Assembly: GCA_028292665.1 (NCBI GenBank)
Contig: JAQGLW010000028.1
Coordinates: 1 to 53,185 of the forward strand
DNA: 53,185 nt
From: Herminiimonas sp.
Lineage (GTDB): Bacteria > Pseudomonadota > Gammaproteobacteria > Burkholderiales > Burkholderiaceae_D
Direction of reading: 5' to 3'
The notes under the pieces are model-generated. The model saw only the letters and a list, made by a program, of their open reading frames with translations. It had not been told where the DNA came from and did not search any database. Positions 17,738-27,004 of this stretch are shown here, in pieces (the first letter of the stretch is position 1; every line of letters starts with the position of its first letter). A program made the translations under genes and the position numbers.

Positions 17738-17755
17738 ATGTCTTATATAAGACAT
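17738..17755. promoter_or_regulatory. 18-bp perfect palindrome upstream of aceA, probable operator
   Basis: The sequence ATGTCTTATATAAGACAT is a perfect palindrome with an AT-rich centre, 85 bp upstream of the aceA start. Its form is that of a dimeric repressor or activator site. No regulator gene is adjacent, so the protein that binds it cannot be named from this window. Confidence 0.55.
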
Positions 17756-18098
17756 ATAACTAAATTTAAACCATTAAATATCATACACTTATGGATAGTT
17801 TTTCGCGATGCGAAATAAAATTCCTTAAAATGAAATGATTTGATGGTGCTGCGCACTGCGCCCTTCCATAATACGAAATGGCATTTTCGAATCGTGAAAA
17901 ATACGTTGATTTGTCATTTTTGCGGCGACTGCTTATCCAACCGACGGGTGCAACTGGATATACATAAAACCGTGCGCAATCTATCTTCGGCAAGCATGGT
18001 GTGAATATTTCCGTCAGTCTCGACGCATAGGTAGGCCGTACAGCCGCAGGTAATGTAAGCTGCGGCGGCGAATTAAAAAATGGAAAGAGGTGTCTGTC
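17756..18098. other. Intergenic region between divergent aceA and the DMT gene
   Basis: No gene is seen. The part next to aceA is very AT-rich. A 7-bp dyad, GCCGCAG with CTGCGGC around a 10-nt loop, lies at about 18043-18066 just before the DMT ribosome site. It could affect translation of that gene. Confidence 0.35.
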
Positions 18099-19187
18099 GT
18101 GCCAATCGATAAAGGTATCGTCTGTGCATTGCTTGCGGCATTATTATTCGGCGCCAGCACGCCGTTTGCCAAACTATTGGTTGGGCAAACCACGCCGCTC
18201 GTGTTGGCCGGCTTGTTATACCTGGGCAGCGGTATCGGCCTGGGTGCATGGCTGCTTCTGCGCCGGTGGACGCGTCGTTCGACCGCAGGCGATGCAAGAC
18301 TGGCGATTCCGGATTTACCGTGGCTGGCCGGGGCTGTATTGGCGGGCGGGATTGCCGGTCCGATATTGTTGATGACCGGGCTCAGCCGTACGCCGGCATC
18401 GACGGCTTCGCTGCTGCTGAATATGGAAAGCGTGTTGACCGCCCTGCTCGCATGGTTTGTATTTCGCGAACAGTTCGACCGGCGCATCTTTATCGGCATG
18501 ACGCTGATTGTGCTTGCAGGAGTATTGCTTTCCTGGGAGCAGCGTACGCAAGCCGGATCAGCAGCGGCAATACCATGGGGTGCAATCTGCATTGTCGGCG
18601 CATGTCTGTGCTGGGCAATCGACAATAATCTGACACGCAAAGTATCGACCAGCGATGCGGTGCAAATTGCCGCCGTCAAAGGCCTGGTGGCGGGCATCTT
18701 CAATTTTTCGATCGCATGGTGGCTGGGCATGCCATTGCCGGCATTGAGCAGCGCTGCGGCTGCCGGTCTTGTCGGTTTCTGCGGCTACGGCGTAAGCCTG
18801 GTGTTGTTTGTGCTGGCATTGCGGCATCTCGGCACGGCCAGGACCGGCGCATATTTTTCCGCGGCCCCGTTCGCCGGAGCGGCGATTTCGATGCTGATGC
18901 CGGGAGATACGCCGGACGTGATATTCTGGCTCGCAGCGGTATTGATGGGTGCGGGCATCTGGCTGCATCTGACCGAAAATCATATGCATAAACACAGGCA
19001 TAGCCGCTTATCGCACGGGCATACTCATTCCCATGATGCGCATCATCAGCATATTCATGATTTTCCATGGAATGGCGAAGAACCGCATATCCATCCGCAT
19101 CAGCATGAAACGCAAGTGCATGAACATCCGCATTTTCCTGATATTCATCATCGGCATGGACACCAGGATCATCCGCATCGACACTAG
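18099..19187 (+). CDS. DMT/EamA-family transporter with histidine-rich C-terminal tail
   Basis: The 362-residue protein has ten predicted membrane segments arranged as two EamA repeats (first from IVCALLAALLFGASTPFAKL, second from IPWGAICIVGACLCWAIDN). The last segment ends near ..GAGIWLHLTE. The remaining 70 or so residues are soluble and hold about 26 histidines in HxH and HH patterns, as in metal-binding tails of Zn, Ni or Co transporters. This suggests metal export or sensing, though most DMT proteins export metabolites. A GTG at 18099 with AGAGG at good spacing is the preferred start; a GTG at 18090 is possible. A lipoprotein gene follows 86 bp later. Confidence 0.82.
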   Translation: MPIDKGIVCALLAALLFGASTPFAKLLVGQTTPLVLAGLLYLGSGIGLGAWLLLRRWTRRSTAGDARLAIPDLPWLAGAVLAGGIAGPILLMTGLSRTPASTASLLLNMESVLTALLAWFVFREQFDRRIFIGMTLIVLAGVLLSWEQRTQAGSAAAIPWGAICIVGACLCWAIDNNLTRKVSTSDAVQIAAVKGLVAGIFNFSIAWWLGMPLPALSSAAAAGLVGFCGYGVSLVLFVLALRHLGTARTGAYFSAAPFAGAAISMLMPGDTPDVIFWLAAVLMGAGIWLHLTENHMHKHRHSRLSHGHTHSHDAHHQHIHDFPWNGEEPHIHPHQHETQVHEHPHFPDIHHRHGHQDHPHRH

Positions 19188-19273
19188 CCGGCATTTGGAT
19201 ATGGAACGAAAAATGGCGGATCAACGTCTTACTCAATGAAAGCAGGACATGATTTCTTATTCCCGAGGAAAAC

Positions 19274-19597
19274 ATGAACAAACAACGCCTTTTAATCTCG
19301 CTGCTCTTGTCGCTGGCAGGTTTTGTTGCCGCCTGCGATTTTTCCATCGGCTCGGCCGTTGCCGATTCAAACTCGAATTCGACGCCCTCTTCAAGCCATA
19401 GCAGCGCAGCCGCCTTTACCGGCAAGAACGGCCGGGTCAGCGTCAATGGCGATATGGTTCAGGCAAAAAACGGAGTGTTGACAATAAACGGCGTTTCGTA
19501 CGGGACGGTGAACGACACATCAGTCATCAGATACAGCGTGCGGAATAACGAAAAGGTATTGTCGGTGGACGGAATCGTCCGTAAACCCGTTCCCTGA
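19274..19597 (+). CDS. Small predicted lipoprotein
   Basis: The 107-residue protein has a signal peptide (MNKQRLLISLLLSLAGF) ending in the lipobox VAAC, so C21 would be lipidated. A serine-rich linker (residues 30-46) leads to a small domain with two similar short segments (NGRVSVNGDMVQ and NGVLTINGVSYG), probably beta hairpins. No family is recognised. The start is preceded by GAGGAAAAC. It follows the DMT exporter on the same strand and ends directly against the convergent rraA stop. Confidence 0.75.
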   Translation: MNKQRLLISLLLSLAGFVAACDFSIGSAVADSNSNSTPSSSHSSAAAFTGKNGRVSVNGDMVQAKNGVLTINGVSYGTVNDTSVIRYSVRNNEKVLSVDGIVRKPVP

Positions 19598-20092
19598 TCA
19601 AACGAGTTTATCGCGCGCGACCAGCACGCCATCCGCATCGGCATAGATCCAGTTGCCCGGATCGACGGCAAGACCGGCGATCGATATACGGATATCGCGC
19701 TCTCCTGCTCCCTTTCTGACACTTCTCTGAGGGTGGATCGCCAATGCACGCACGCCGATGTCGCAGGCGTTGATTTCTTCCGAATCGCGAATGCAGCCAT
19801 GGACCACAATTCCGGCCCAGCCGTTTTTTTCGGCAAGCTTGCCGAGAATGCCGCCGACTAATGCACAACGCAGACTGCCTCCGCCATCCACGACGAGAAC
19901 ATGACCGTTGCCCGGCGTTTCGAGCGCTGAACGTACCAATACGTTATCTTCGAACACTTTCAGCGTCGTAGCCGGCCCGGAGAACGCCGATCGTTTGCCG
20001 AACGATTTAAATACCGGCTGCAGCACTGCGAGCACGCCGCTTGCAAGTTTATCTTCATGAGCATCGCAAATATCGCAGGTCGCAAAAGTCAT
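19598..20092 (-). CDS. rraA: RraA-like protein (HMG/CHA aldolase or RNase E regulator family)
   Basis: The 164-residue protein matches the RraA fold: [16 protein letters not shown] start, [31 protein letters not shown], and the [14 protein letters not shown] loop with the GxxRD signature. In E. coli RraA inhibits RNase E. Many relatives are 4-hydroxy-4-methyl-2-oxoglutarate aldolases that use the R-D pair and a metal, and sequence alone cannot decide. The start at 20092 is fixed by GGAG 6 nt upstream. It is followed head-to-tail upstream by an MFS gene on the same strand. Confidence 0.88.
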   Translation of the reverse strand: MTFATCDICDAHEDKLASGVLAVLQPVFKSFGKRSAFSGPATTLKVFEDNVLVRSALETPGNGHVLVVDGGGSLRCALVGGILGKLAEKNGWAGIVVHGCIRDSEEINACDIGVRALAIHPQRSVRKGAGERDIRISIAGLAVDPGNWIYADADGVLVARDKLV

Positions 20093-20206
20093 TTCTTTCT
20101 CCGTAGGCCATATCAAATAAGCCATGCTGCTTGCAAGCGAGCCGACAGTCAATAAAAATCCGGGCTCTTGGAATTCCGGCCTGATCCGTAAGGTGCGAAT
20201 TTTTTC

Positions 20207-21451
20207 CTATGCCGTTTGCACTTTCGCCGCTTTTCTTGCGGTGTTGGTTCCTACACCGACGGCTGTCAGAATCGCCGTCATCTGAAACACGCCGATACAG
20301 ATGAAGACCCATGACGGATGACTTGCATCCATGAATGCGCCAAATAATAATGGCGCAATCGCCAGGCCGACGTCCAGACCGGAATAGACGACACCGTACA
20401 CGCGGCCGGTCGCATTTTTCGGCGCGGCCGCCCGAATCAGCAAATCGCGCGAAGGTCCCGCGACACCCGATCCGAAACCGATCGCCGCCATCAGCGCAAC
20501 GGCTGCCCATGACGGCACGATACCGGCAGCAAGCATCAGCGCCATCAATCCAGCCGCAGTGAAGGCCAATCCAATGGTGCGGTCGTGACGCGTGGTTCTT
20601 GATGCAAGGAAGCCGCCCCACACCATGCCGACGGCAGACGCCAGCATATAAGCCGTATAGCCGGTAGTGGCCAACGCCAGCGACATGCCATACAGTCCGC
20701 GCAAGCCCGCGGATGAAAAACTCTGGATGCCGCCCAGCGCCAGCGCCGTAATGAAAAAGAAAGCGAAGCACATCCAGACTGCTGGCACGCGCATGAAGTC
20801 AAGCATGCTGCCGCTCATTGCCGCTTCCTTTTTTGGAACAGCCACTGCGGCGCGCACTTCATCGGTACGCAGCAGATCGCGATGCACCAACAACAGCAAC
20901 AGTACTGCAATCGGAATGAATGCTGCTGCCAGCAATGCGGTACGCCAGGTCGACAAGCCCGCGATCGTGGTCAGAAATACGGGGGCCGCCGCCCAGCCGA
21001 GATTGCCGGAAATTCCATGTACCGAAAATGCATGTCCAAGACGCGGCGTGGAAACCCGCTTGTTCAACAGTGTGTAGTCCGATGGATGAAATACGCAATT
21101 ACCCAAGCCTGCCAGCATCGAGCCTGCCAGCAGCATCGCATAGTGCGGTGCCGCCGACAGCACCAGCGCCGACGCAGCCAGGCAGCACAAGCCGAAGAAC
21201 AGCACTGCGCGCGCGCCGATCCGGTCGACCACAAAACCGGCCAGCGCCTGACCGATGCCCGATACGATGAAGAACATCGTCATCAGCAAGCCTAATTCCG
21301 CATAAGACAGATTAAACGCATCCTTCAGCCACGGGAATAGCGATGCAAGGATCAGATGAAAGAAATGCGATACGCCATGGGCGACGCCAATCAGGCCGAT
21401 CACCTGTGCATCCTGACGAAATGAAGTGGTTGTAGCGGTAACGGCGGTCAT
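20207..21451 (-). CDS. Major facilitator superfamily transporter
   Basis: The 414-residue protein has twelve predicted membrane segments. The MFS motif appears in the first loop as GFVVDRIGARAVLF and again near the middle of the protein (ASRTTRHDRTIG). It is an inner membrane secondary transporter of MFS_1 type; the substrate is not evident. The start at 21451 has GAGGA at good spacing; an open frame to 21523 is leader. It lies 114 bp upstream of rraA on the same strand, so the two may be co-transcribed. Confidence 0.88.
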   Translation of the reverse strand: MTAVTATTTSFRQDAQVIGLIGVAHGVSHFFHLILASLFPWLKDAFNLSYAELGLLMTMFFIVSGIGQALAGFVVDRIGARAVLFFGLCCLAASALVLSAAPHYAMLLAGSMLAGLGNCVFHPSDYTLLNKRVSTPRLGHAFSVHGISGNLGWAAAPVFLTTIAGLSTWRTALLAAAFIPIAVLLLLLVHRDLLRTDEVRAAVAVPKKEAAMSGSMLDFMRVPAVWMCFAFFFITALALGGIQSFSSAGLRGLYGMSLALATTGYTAYMLASAVGMVWGGFLASRTTRHDRTIGLAFTAAGLMALMLAAGIVPSWAAVALMAAIGFGSGVAGPSRDLLIRAAAPKNATGRVYGVVYSGLDVGLAIAPLLFGAFMDASHPSWVFICIGVFQMTAILTAVGVGTNTARKAAKVQTA

Positions 21452-21651
21452 GACTTTCCTCTTTATATGCAACAGAACAAGTGTAAGCAAAAACGCTTGG
21501 TCTGTTCCAGGATAAAGAGACAATTTTTATCGTTTTCCCGCTATTCCTGCCTGAAATGGCTATCCAGCGTGTCGCATCCGCCCGCACCGGTCAGCATGGC
21601 GCTCGCTGCCGAGTGCATTTGTCATGGTCCGCGCTGTTGAAAAGAACTGCC

Positions 21652-24249
21652 TTAAGGTATGCCCGAGCCGGTCTCTTTTTCAAAAACCAGTCCCCCATTG
21701 CGCACATCGACCGCTATAACGTCCTTCGGACCGAACCGGCCTTCCAGTATCGCCTTCGACAGCGGGTTTTCGATTTGCTGCTGGATTGCACGCTTCAGCG
21801 GACGCGCACCATAAACCGGATCGAAACCTGCTTCCGCCAATTTTTGCAATGCCTCTTCCGATATATTCAGGCGCATATCCATTCGCGCCAGACGCTGTTC
21901 CAGCACTTTCAGCTGGATCCTTGCGATGGCGCCGATGTTTTTCTCATCGAGGGCATGGAACACCACGATCTCATCGATCCGGTTGATGAACTCAGGTCGG
22001 AAATGCGAGCGCACTTCAGCCATCACAGCCAGCTTCACCAGCCCGGGATCGCTGCCTTCCATCGACTGGATCTTGTGCGAACCCAAATTGGAAGTCATCA
22101 CGATCACGGTGTTTTTGAAGTCCACCGTGCGCCCCTGACCATCGGTCATGCGGCCATCATCGAGCACCTGCAGCAGCACATTGAAAACATCCTGATGCGC
22201 TTTTTCGATTTCATCGAGCAGAATCACGCTGTAGGGCTTGCGCCGCACCGCTTCGGTCAGATAACCGCCTTCCTCGTAGCCGACGTAACCCGGCGGCGCG
22301 CCGATCAGGCGCGCAACCGAATGCCTTTCCATGAATTCGCTCATGTCGATGCGGATCATCGATTCTTCGGTATCGAACAGGAACGATGCCAGCGCCTTGC
22401 ACAGTTCGGTTTTGCCGACCCCGGTCGGCCCCAGGAACATGAACGAACCGTATGGACGATTCGGATCGCCCAATCCGGCGCGTGAGCGTCGGATCGCATC
22501 CGACACGGCGACAATCGCTTCATGCTGTCCAATCACCCGCTTGTGCAACTCCTCTTCCATGTGCACCAGCTTGTCGCGCTCGCCCTGCATCATTTTGGAA
22601 ACGGGAATACCGGTCGCACGCGACACTACTTCGGCGATTTCTTCAGCGCCGACCTGGGTTCGGACAAGTTGAGGTTTGCCGGCTTTCTTTTCCCCTGTGT
22701 CAGCCTGCTTCAACTGCGTCTCGAGTTCAGGCAGCTTACCGTACTGCAGTTCCGACATTTTTTGCCAGTCGCCCTTGCGTCTGGCCTCTTCCATTTGCAA
22801 ACGAACTTTTTCGATTGCTTCCTTGATGTGCTGACTGCCTTGCACTGCGGCCTTTTCGGCCTTCCAGATTTCTTCCAGGTCGGCGTATTCGCGTTCCAGC
22901 CGGTGGATTTCTTCCTCGATCAGGCCCAGGCGTTTTTGAGACGCTTCATCTTTTTCTTTCTTGATCGCTTCACGTTCGATTTTCAACTGGATCAGACGCC
23001 GGTCGAGTTTATCCATCACCTCCGGTTTCGAGTCGATTTCGATCTTGATCTTGGATGCCGCTTCATCGATCAAATCGATCGCCTTGTCCGGCAGGAAACG
23101 GTCGGTGATATAGCGATGCGACAATTCGGCAGCCGCGACGATCGCCGGGTCGGTGATGTCGACGCCATGATGGACCTCGTATTTTTCCTGCAAGCCGCGC
23201 AAAATCGCGATGGTCGCTTCCACGCTCGGCTCATCGACCATGATCTTCTGGAAGCGCCGCTCCAGCGCCGCATCCTTTTCGATGTACTTGCGGTATTCAT
23301 TGAGCGTGGTGGCGCCGACGCAATGCAGCTCGCCGCGCGCCAGCGCCGGCTTCAGCATGTTGCCGGCATCCATCGCGCCTTCGGCCTTGCCGGCGCCGAC
23401 CATCGTATGCATTTCGTCGATGAAGACGATGCTCTGGCCCTCATCCTGTGCAAGCTCTTTCAATACGGCCTTGAGGCGTTCCTCGAATTCGCCGCGATAT
23501 TTCGCGCCGGCCAGCAGCGCCGCCATATCGAGCGACAGCACGCGTTTGGATTTCAGGCTGTCCGGCACTTCGCCATTGACGATCCGTTGCGCCAGCCCTT
23601 CGACAATCGCGGTTTTTCCGACGCCCGGTTCACCGATCAGAACCGGATTATTCTTGGTGCGTCGCTGCAACACCTGGATCGCACGGCGGATTTCATCATC
23701 GCGGCCGATGACAGGATCGAGCTTGCCAAGGCGCGCACGCTCGGTCAGATCCAGCGTGTATTTTTTCAGTGCTTCGCGCTGTCCTTCCGCTTCTTGCGAA
23801 TTGACATTGCTGCCGCCGCGTACTGCTTCAATCGCTGCTTCCAGCGCCTTGCGCGTCAACCCATTTTCACGCGCCAGTTTGCCGGCCTCGGATTTATCGT
23901 CAGCCAATGCCAGCAATACCATTTCGCTTGCGATGAATTGATCGCCTCGCTTCTGGGCTTCCTTGTCGGCCAGGTTCAGCAGGGACAGCAAATCACGGCC
24001 GATCTGCACTTCGCCGCCGGTGCCGGTCACTTTCGGCAGGCGCTCGAGCGCACTTTTCAATGCGTTGGTCAGTCCGCCGATATTGACGCCCGCGCGCTGC
24101 AGCAGTGAACGGGCGCTGCTGTCGTCCTGATTCAGCAAGGCGAGCAGCAGGTGCACCGGTTCAATGTATTGGTTATCGTTGCCCACTGCCTGGCTTTGCG
24201 CATCGGCAAGGGCTTCCTGTAACTTGGTGGTGAGTTTATCGAGTCGCAT
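21652..24249 (-). CDS. clpB: ATP-dependent disaggregase ClpB
   Basis: The 865-residue protein has the full ClpB layout: Clp_N repeats (1-145), first AAA+ domain with Walker [10 protein letters not shown] at 206-214, a long coiled-coil middle domain (about 405-525) and second AAA+ domain with Walker [10 protein letters not shown] near 607-615. It lacks the ClpP-binding loop of ClpA. With DnaK it rescues aggregated proteins after heat stress. ATG at 24249 has GGAG upstream and the family start [15 protein letters not shown] sigma32 promoter lies 34 bp upstream. Confidence 0.97.
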   Translation of the reverse strand: MRLDKLTTKLQEALADAQSQAVGNDNQYIEPVHLLLALLNQDDSSARSLLQRAGVNIGGLTNALKSALERLPKVTGTGGEVQIGRDLLSLLNLADKEAQKRGDQFIASEMVLLALADDKSEAGKLARENGLTRKALEAAIEAVRGGSNVNSQEAEGQREALKKYTLDLTERARLGKLDPVIGRDDEIRRAIQVLQRRTKNNPVLIGEPGVGKTAIVEGLAQRIVNGEVPDSLKSKRVLSLDMAALLAGAKYRGEFEERLKAVLKELAQDEGQSIVFIDEMHTMVGAGKAEGAMDAGNMLKPALARGELHCVGATTLNEYRKYIEKDAALERRFQKIMVDEPSVEATIAILRGLQEKYEVHHGVDITDPAIVAAAELSHRYITDRFLPDKAIDLIDEAASKIKIEIDSKPEVMDKLDRRLIQLKIEREAIKKEKDEASQKRLGLIEEEIHRLEREYADLEEIWKAEKAAVQGSQHIKEAIEKVRLQMEEARRKGDWQKMSELQYGKLPELETQLKQADTGEKKAGKPQLVRTQVGAEEIAEVVSRATGIPVSKMMQGERDKLVHMEEELHKRVIGQHEAIVAVSDAIRRSRAGLGDPNRPYGSFMFLGPTGVGKTELCKALASFLFDTEESMIRIDMSEFMERHSVARLIGAPPGYVGYEEGGYLTEAVRRKPYSVILLDEIEKAHQDVFNVLLQVLDDGRMTDGQGRTVDFKNTVIVMTSNLGSHKIQSMEGSDPGLVKLAVMAEVRSHFRPEFINRIDEIVVFHALDEKNIGAIARIQLKVLEQRLARMDMRLNISEEALQKLAEAGFDPVYGARPLKRAIQQQIENPLSKAILEGRFGPKDVIAVDVRNGGLVFEKETGSGIP

Positions 24250-24282
24250 GAACTGCTCCAAAGAAAATCTATCTGAATTGAA

Positions 24283-24309
24283 AATTGGGGTCATTAACCC
24301 TTTTTCAAG
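24283..24309 (-). promoter_or_regulatory. Heat-shock (sigma32/RpoH) promoter of clpB
   Basis: On the minus strand CTTGAAA (24309-24303) is followed after 12 bp by CCCCAATT (24290-24283). This is almost the sigma32 consensus CTTGAAA-N12-CCCCATNT. It ends 34 bp before the clpB start, which gives a short leader. Confidence 0.88.
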
Positions 24310-24445
24310 AAAAGATTCGTCAGCGGAGTGAATACGACTCTATTTGCGTCAGTCGACGGAATCGGAGTTCATGCTGAAAGTTCTTGCCGACGAAGAAGGC
24401 GCGGGAAATGATTGGCAACAAATCTGAATCAATAAAGCAGATGCT

Positions 24446-24820
24446 CTAACCGGCAATCATGCGATACGTTGCAAATCCTGCAATGCAAAATGCGATCGAC
24501 CCGATCAGATGCAATGCCGAATGTCCCAGCGCCCAGGCAAAATCGCCTCGCTGCAAAAGAATCATCGCTTCGGCGGAGAAGGTCGAAAAAGTTGTCAGGC
24601 CTCCCAGGAAGCCGGTAATGGCGAACAAGCGCCATTCGATGGGAAGCGTCGGATATTCCTGAAAAATTCCGACTGCGATTCCGATCAGGTAACCGCCGCC
24701 GAGATTTGCCATGAGTGTTCCGAGCGGCAGGTGATGATGAAGTGTGTTCATCCACACACTCAATCCCCAGCGCAGCCATGCGCCGAGTGCGGCCCCGAAT
24801 CCGACTGCCAGCCAGCTCAT
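24446..24820 (-). CDS. crcB: Fluoride exporter CrcB (Fluc)
   Basis: The 124-residue protein has four membrane segments and the Fluc motifs GTLMANLGGGYLIG (pore asparagine) and GGLTTFSTFSAE (phenylalanine box). It works as a dual-topology dimer passing fluoride out of the cell. The ATG overlaps the moaE stop as ATGA (24817-24820), so it is translated with the molybdopterin genes. A start further upstream at 24856 would run deep into moaE. No fluoride riboswitch is seen ahead of it. Confidence 0.93.
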   Translation of the reverse strand: MSWLAVGFGAALGAWLRWGLSVWMNTLHHHLPLGTLMANLGGGYLIGIAVGIFQEYPTLPIEWRLFAITGFLGGLTTFSTFSAEAMILLQRGDFAWALGHSALHLIGSIAFCIAGFATYRMIAG

Positions 24821-25296
24821 GCCGGCTCGCCGCTGTTGCCGGACGCTATGCCCCATTTTGCCAGCGCCTTATCGTCCGTTGCACGTGCATCGACCCAACG
24901 GGCACCGTTCGGTGTCTGCTCCTTCTTCCAGAACGGCGCCTGGGTCTTCAAATAATCCATGATGAATTCGCACGCGGCAAATGCCTCGCCTCGATGTGCG
25001 GACGTTACCGCGACCAGCACAATCTGATCGAGCGGCTTCAGCGGTCCGACACGATGAATCACCAGTGCATCGAAAATAGACCAGCGCGCCTTGGCCTGCA
25101 CGACAATATCCTCCAGCGCCTTTTCGGTCATGCCCGAATAATGTTCCAGTTCCATTTCCGCCACGCCCGTGCCATCGTTCATGTCGCGCACGGTACCGAT
25201 GAACGTCACGATCGCACCGACCTTCGGATCGTCGGCGCGCAACTGGGCAACCTCGGTCGTAAGATCAAAATCCTGGGTCTGGACGCGAATAGGCAT
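24817..25296 (-). CDS. moaE: Molybdopterin synthase large subunit MoaE
   Basis: MoaE with MoaD adds two sulfurs to cyclic pyranopterin monophosphate to make molybdopterin. The 159-residue protein shows AIVTFIGTVRDMNDG, LEHYSGMTEKAL, VIHRVGPLKPLDQIV and the catalytic region AHRGEAFAACEFIMDYLK with KKEQ. It is separated from moaD by a 39-codon gene and overlaps crcB. Confidence 0.95.
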   Translation of the reverse strand: MPIRVQTQDFDLTTEVAQLRADDPKVGAIVTFIGTVRDMNDGTGVAEMELEHYSGMTEKALEDIVVQAKARWSIFDALVIHRVGPLKPLDQIVLVAVTSAHRGEAFAACEFIMDYLKTQAPFWKKEQTPNGARWVDARATDDKALAKWGIASGNSGEPA

Positions 25297-25302
25297 CTGT
25301 CG

Positions 25303-25422
25303 TCAGCTCCGTTTGATGGTAGTCGGTAATGCGCCCGCAAAAGTCGCACCCAAGCCAACCGCCGATACAGCCATGATGATGCAGGCAACGGCAATATAAA
25401 GCAGCAAGGTTTGAGAGCTCAT
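25303..25422 (-). CDS. 39-residue predicted membrane protein between moaD and moaE
   Basis: The frame runs from ATG at 25422 to TGA at 25303-25305, in the 159-bp gap between moaD and moaE, and ends 6 bp before the moaE start. The peptide begins MSSQTLLLYIAVACIIMAVS; one hydrophobic helix spans about residues 5-30, and the end is basic (IKRS). The purine-rich GGGAAACGGA before the start can serve as ribosome site. Tight packing inside the operon supports a real gene. No function is known. Confidence 0.55.
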   Translation of the reverse strand: MSSQTLLLYIAVACIIMAVSAVGLGATFAGALPTTIKRS

Positions 25423-25455
25423 TCCGTTTCCCGGTTTCAATATCAGTATTATGCG

Positions 25456-25713
25456 TTAACCGCCTGTCACAGGAGGGAAAAAAGCGACTTCGCAACCTTC
25501 GGTAATTTGTGTCTTCGGTTCCGTCATTTGCTGGTTATACGCCATCCGCAGCGCACGTCCTTCAGCCAGCGCTTCAGCCCAGACGCCGCCGCGTTCACAT
25601 AAATAGTTACGGACATCGCCGACCGTCAGAATATGCTCGGGCAGTGCGATGGATTCATGAGAGGCGCCAAGCGTTTCGCGAATGCTGGCAAAAAAACGGA
25701 GTTGAATATTCAT
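25456..25713 (-). CDS. moaD: Molybdopterin synthase sulfur carrier MoaD
   Basis: The 85-residue ubiquitin-like protein ends in the required VTGG, the C-terminal glycine that is thiocarboxylated. It begins MNIQLRFFASIRETLG, as in MoaD proteins, and CEVAFFPPVTGG closes it. It lies downstream of moeA and upstream of a small gene and moaE in the same operon. Confidence 0.95.
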   Translation of the reverse strand: MNIQLRFFASIRETLGASHESIALPEHILTVGDVRNYLCERGGVWAEALAEGRALRMAYNQQMTEPKTQITEGCEVAFFPPVTGG

Positions 25714-25748
25714 TTCGATTTATTTTGCAGGTCGGCGACCTGACGTAC

Positions 25749-26990
25749 TTAATATAACAGTTCGCTAAACGGAATAAACCTTACCATATCGCCCTTTGCA
25801 ATCGTTTTGCCCGGCGGATTGTCGATCAACCCGTCGCCCCACACGGTGGACGTCAACACTGCGGAACCTTGATTGGCAAACAATTCAAGCCCGCCGTCAG
25901 CATTGATCTTTGCACGGAGGAACTCGTTGCGCCGGTCGGCCTTCGGCCACTCGAAATCGGCGCGCATCGAGTAAATCCGTGGCGCTACATCGCCGACTCC
26001 TTGCAAGCGCAGAATGAACGGGCGCACAAAAAGCAGGAAGGTAACGAAGCTGGAGACCGGATTGCCGGGCAATCCCAGGAAAAACGCGGCCCCATTCCGG
26101 CCGGCACGATCAACCTCTCCAAACGCCAACGGCTTGCCGGGCTTGACCGCGATTTGCCACATGTTCAAGCGGCCTTCCGCCTCGACTGCCGGCCTGATAT
26201 GGTCTTCTTCGCCAACCGATACGCCTCCGGATGTGATGATCAGGTCATGCTCTTGCGCTGCCGTACGCAGGGTATCGCGCGTCGCCGCCAGCGTATCGGG
26301 CACGATGCCATAGTCAGTGATGTCGCAGCCGAGATTTTCCAGCAAGCCGCGCAACGTGAAGCGGTTGGAATTGTAGATCGCGCCCGGCTTTAACGGCTCA
26401 CCCGGCATTGCGAGCTCGTCTCCGGTGAAAAAGACTGCTATGCGCGGCTTGCGTACCAACGGCAAGCTTGCAAGACCGACCGACGCTGCAAGACCAAGCT
26501 CCTGTCCTCGCAAACGCGTGCCCGCCGGCAGGATAACGCTGCCGGCCCGGATATCCTCACCGGTACGGCGAATCCATTCGCCGGGCTCTGGTGCATGTTT
26601 AACGACGACGATGTCGCCATCCGCCGCTTTTTCGAGCTCGCACATCTCCTGCATCACCACCGCATCCGCTCCCGCAGGAATCATTGCACCGGTGAAGATG
26701 CGTGCGGCAGTGCCGGATTGCAGAGGCTGACCAACTTGGCCGGCGGGAATGCGTTGCGTGATCTTCAACCTTGCCGCGCCGCCGGCACAATCACCGCTAC
26801 GGACGGCATAACCGTCCATCTGCGTGTTGTCCATCGGCGGGACATTGAGCTGCGAAGCCTGTGCGGCGGCAAGGACGCGGCCGTTTGCTTCAAGTGTGGG
26901 AACGGTTTCTCCATCCTTGATTGGCCGAACGGCCGAGAGAAGGAAATCGAGTGCCTGCTGCACACTCAGCATGGGTTTGCTCTGATTCAT
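25749..26990 (-). CDS. moeA: Molybdopterin molybdenumtransferase MoeA
   Basis: MoeA inserts molybdate into adenylylated molybdopterin. The 413-residue protein has the domain order of the family: N-terminal MoeA_N with NVPPMDNTQMDGYAVR and GEWIRRTGED, the MoCF-binding domain with ITSGGVSVGEED and PGKPLAFG, GLPGNPVSS, and a C-terminal domain. I chose the ATG at 26990; an in-frame TTG at 26999 adds three residues. The gene lies 14 bp downstream of the thrC stop, which places molybdopterin genes behind a threonine gene. Confidence 0.95.
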   Translation of the reverse strand: MNQSKPMLSVQQALDFLLSAVRPIKDGETVPTLEANGRVLAAAQASQLNVPPMDNTQMDGYAVRSGDCAGGAARLKITQRIPAGQVGQPLQSGTAARIFTGAMIPAGADAVVMQEMCELEKAADGDIVVVKHAPEPGEWIRRTGEDIRAGSVILPAGTRLRGQELGLAASVGLASLPLVRKPRIAVFFTGDELAMPGEPLKPGAIYNSNRFTLRGLLENLGCDITDYGIVPDTLAATRDTLRTAAQEHDLIITSGGVSVGEEDHIRPAVEAEGRLNMWQIAVKPGKPLAFGEVDRAGRNGAAFFLGLPGNPVSSFVTFLLFVRPFILRLQGVGDVAPRIYSMRADFEWPKADRRNEFLRAKINADGGLELFANQGSAVLTSTVWGDGLIDNPPGKTIAKGDMVRFIPFSELLY

Positions 26991-27004
26991 GAAATTCAAT
27001 AAGG

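Noticed and set aside
22522-24108. Plus-strand open frame of 528 codons
   Set aside because: It is the antisense shadow of clpB, with phenylalanine- and glutamine-rich composition and no recognisable motif.
24821-25000. Search for a fluoride riboswitch ahead of crcB
   Set aside because: The sequence upstream of crcB is moaE coding sequence and I see no riboswitch core there.
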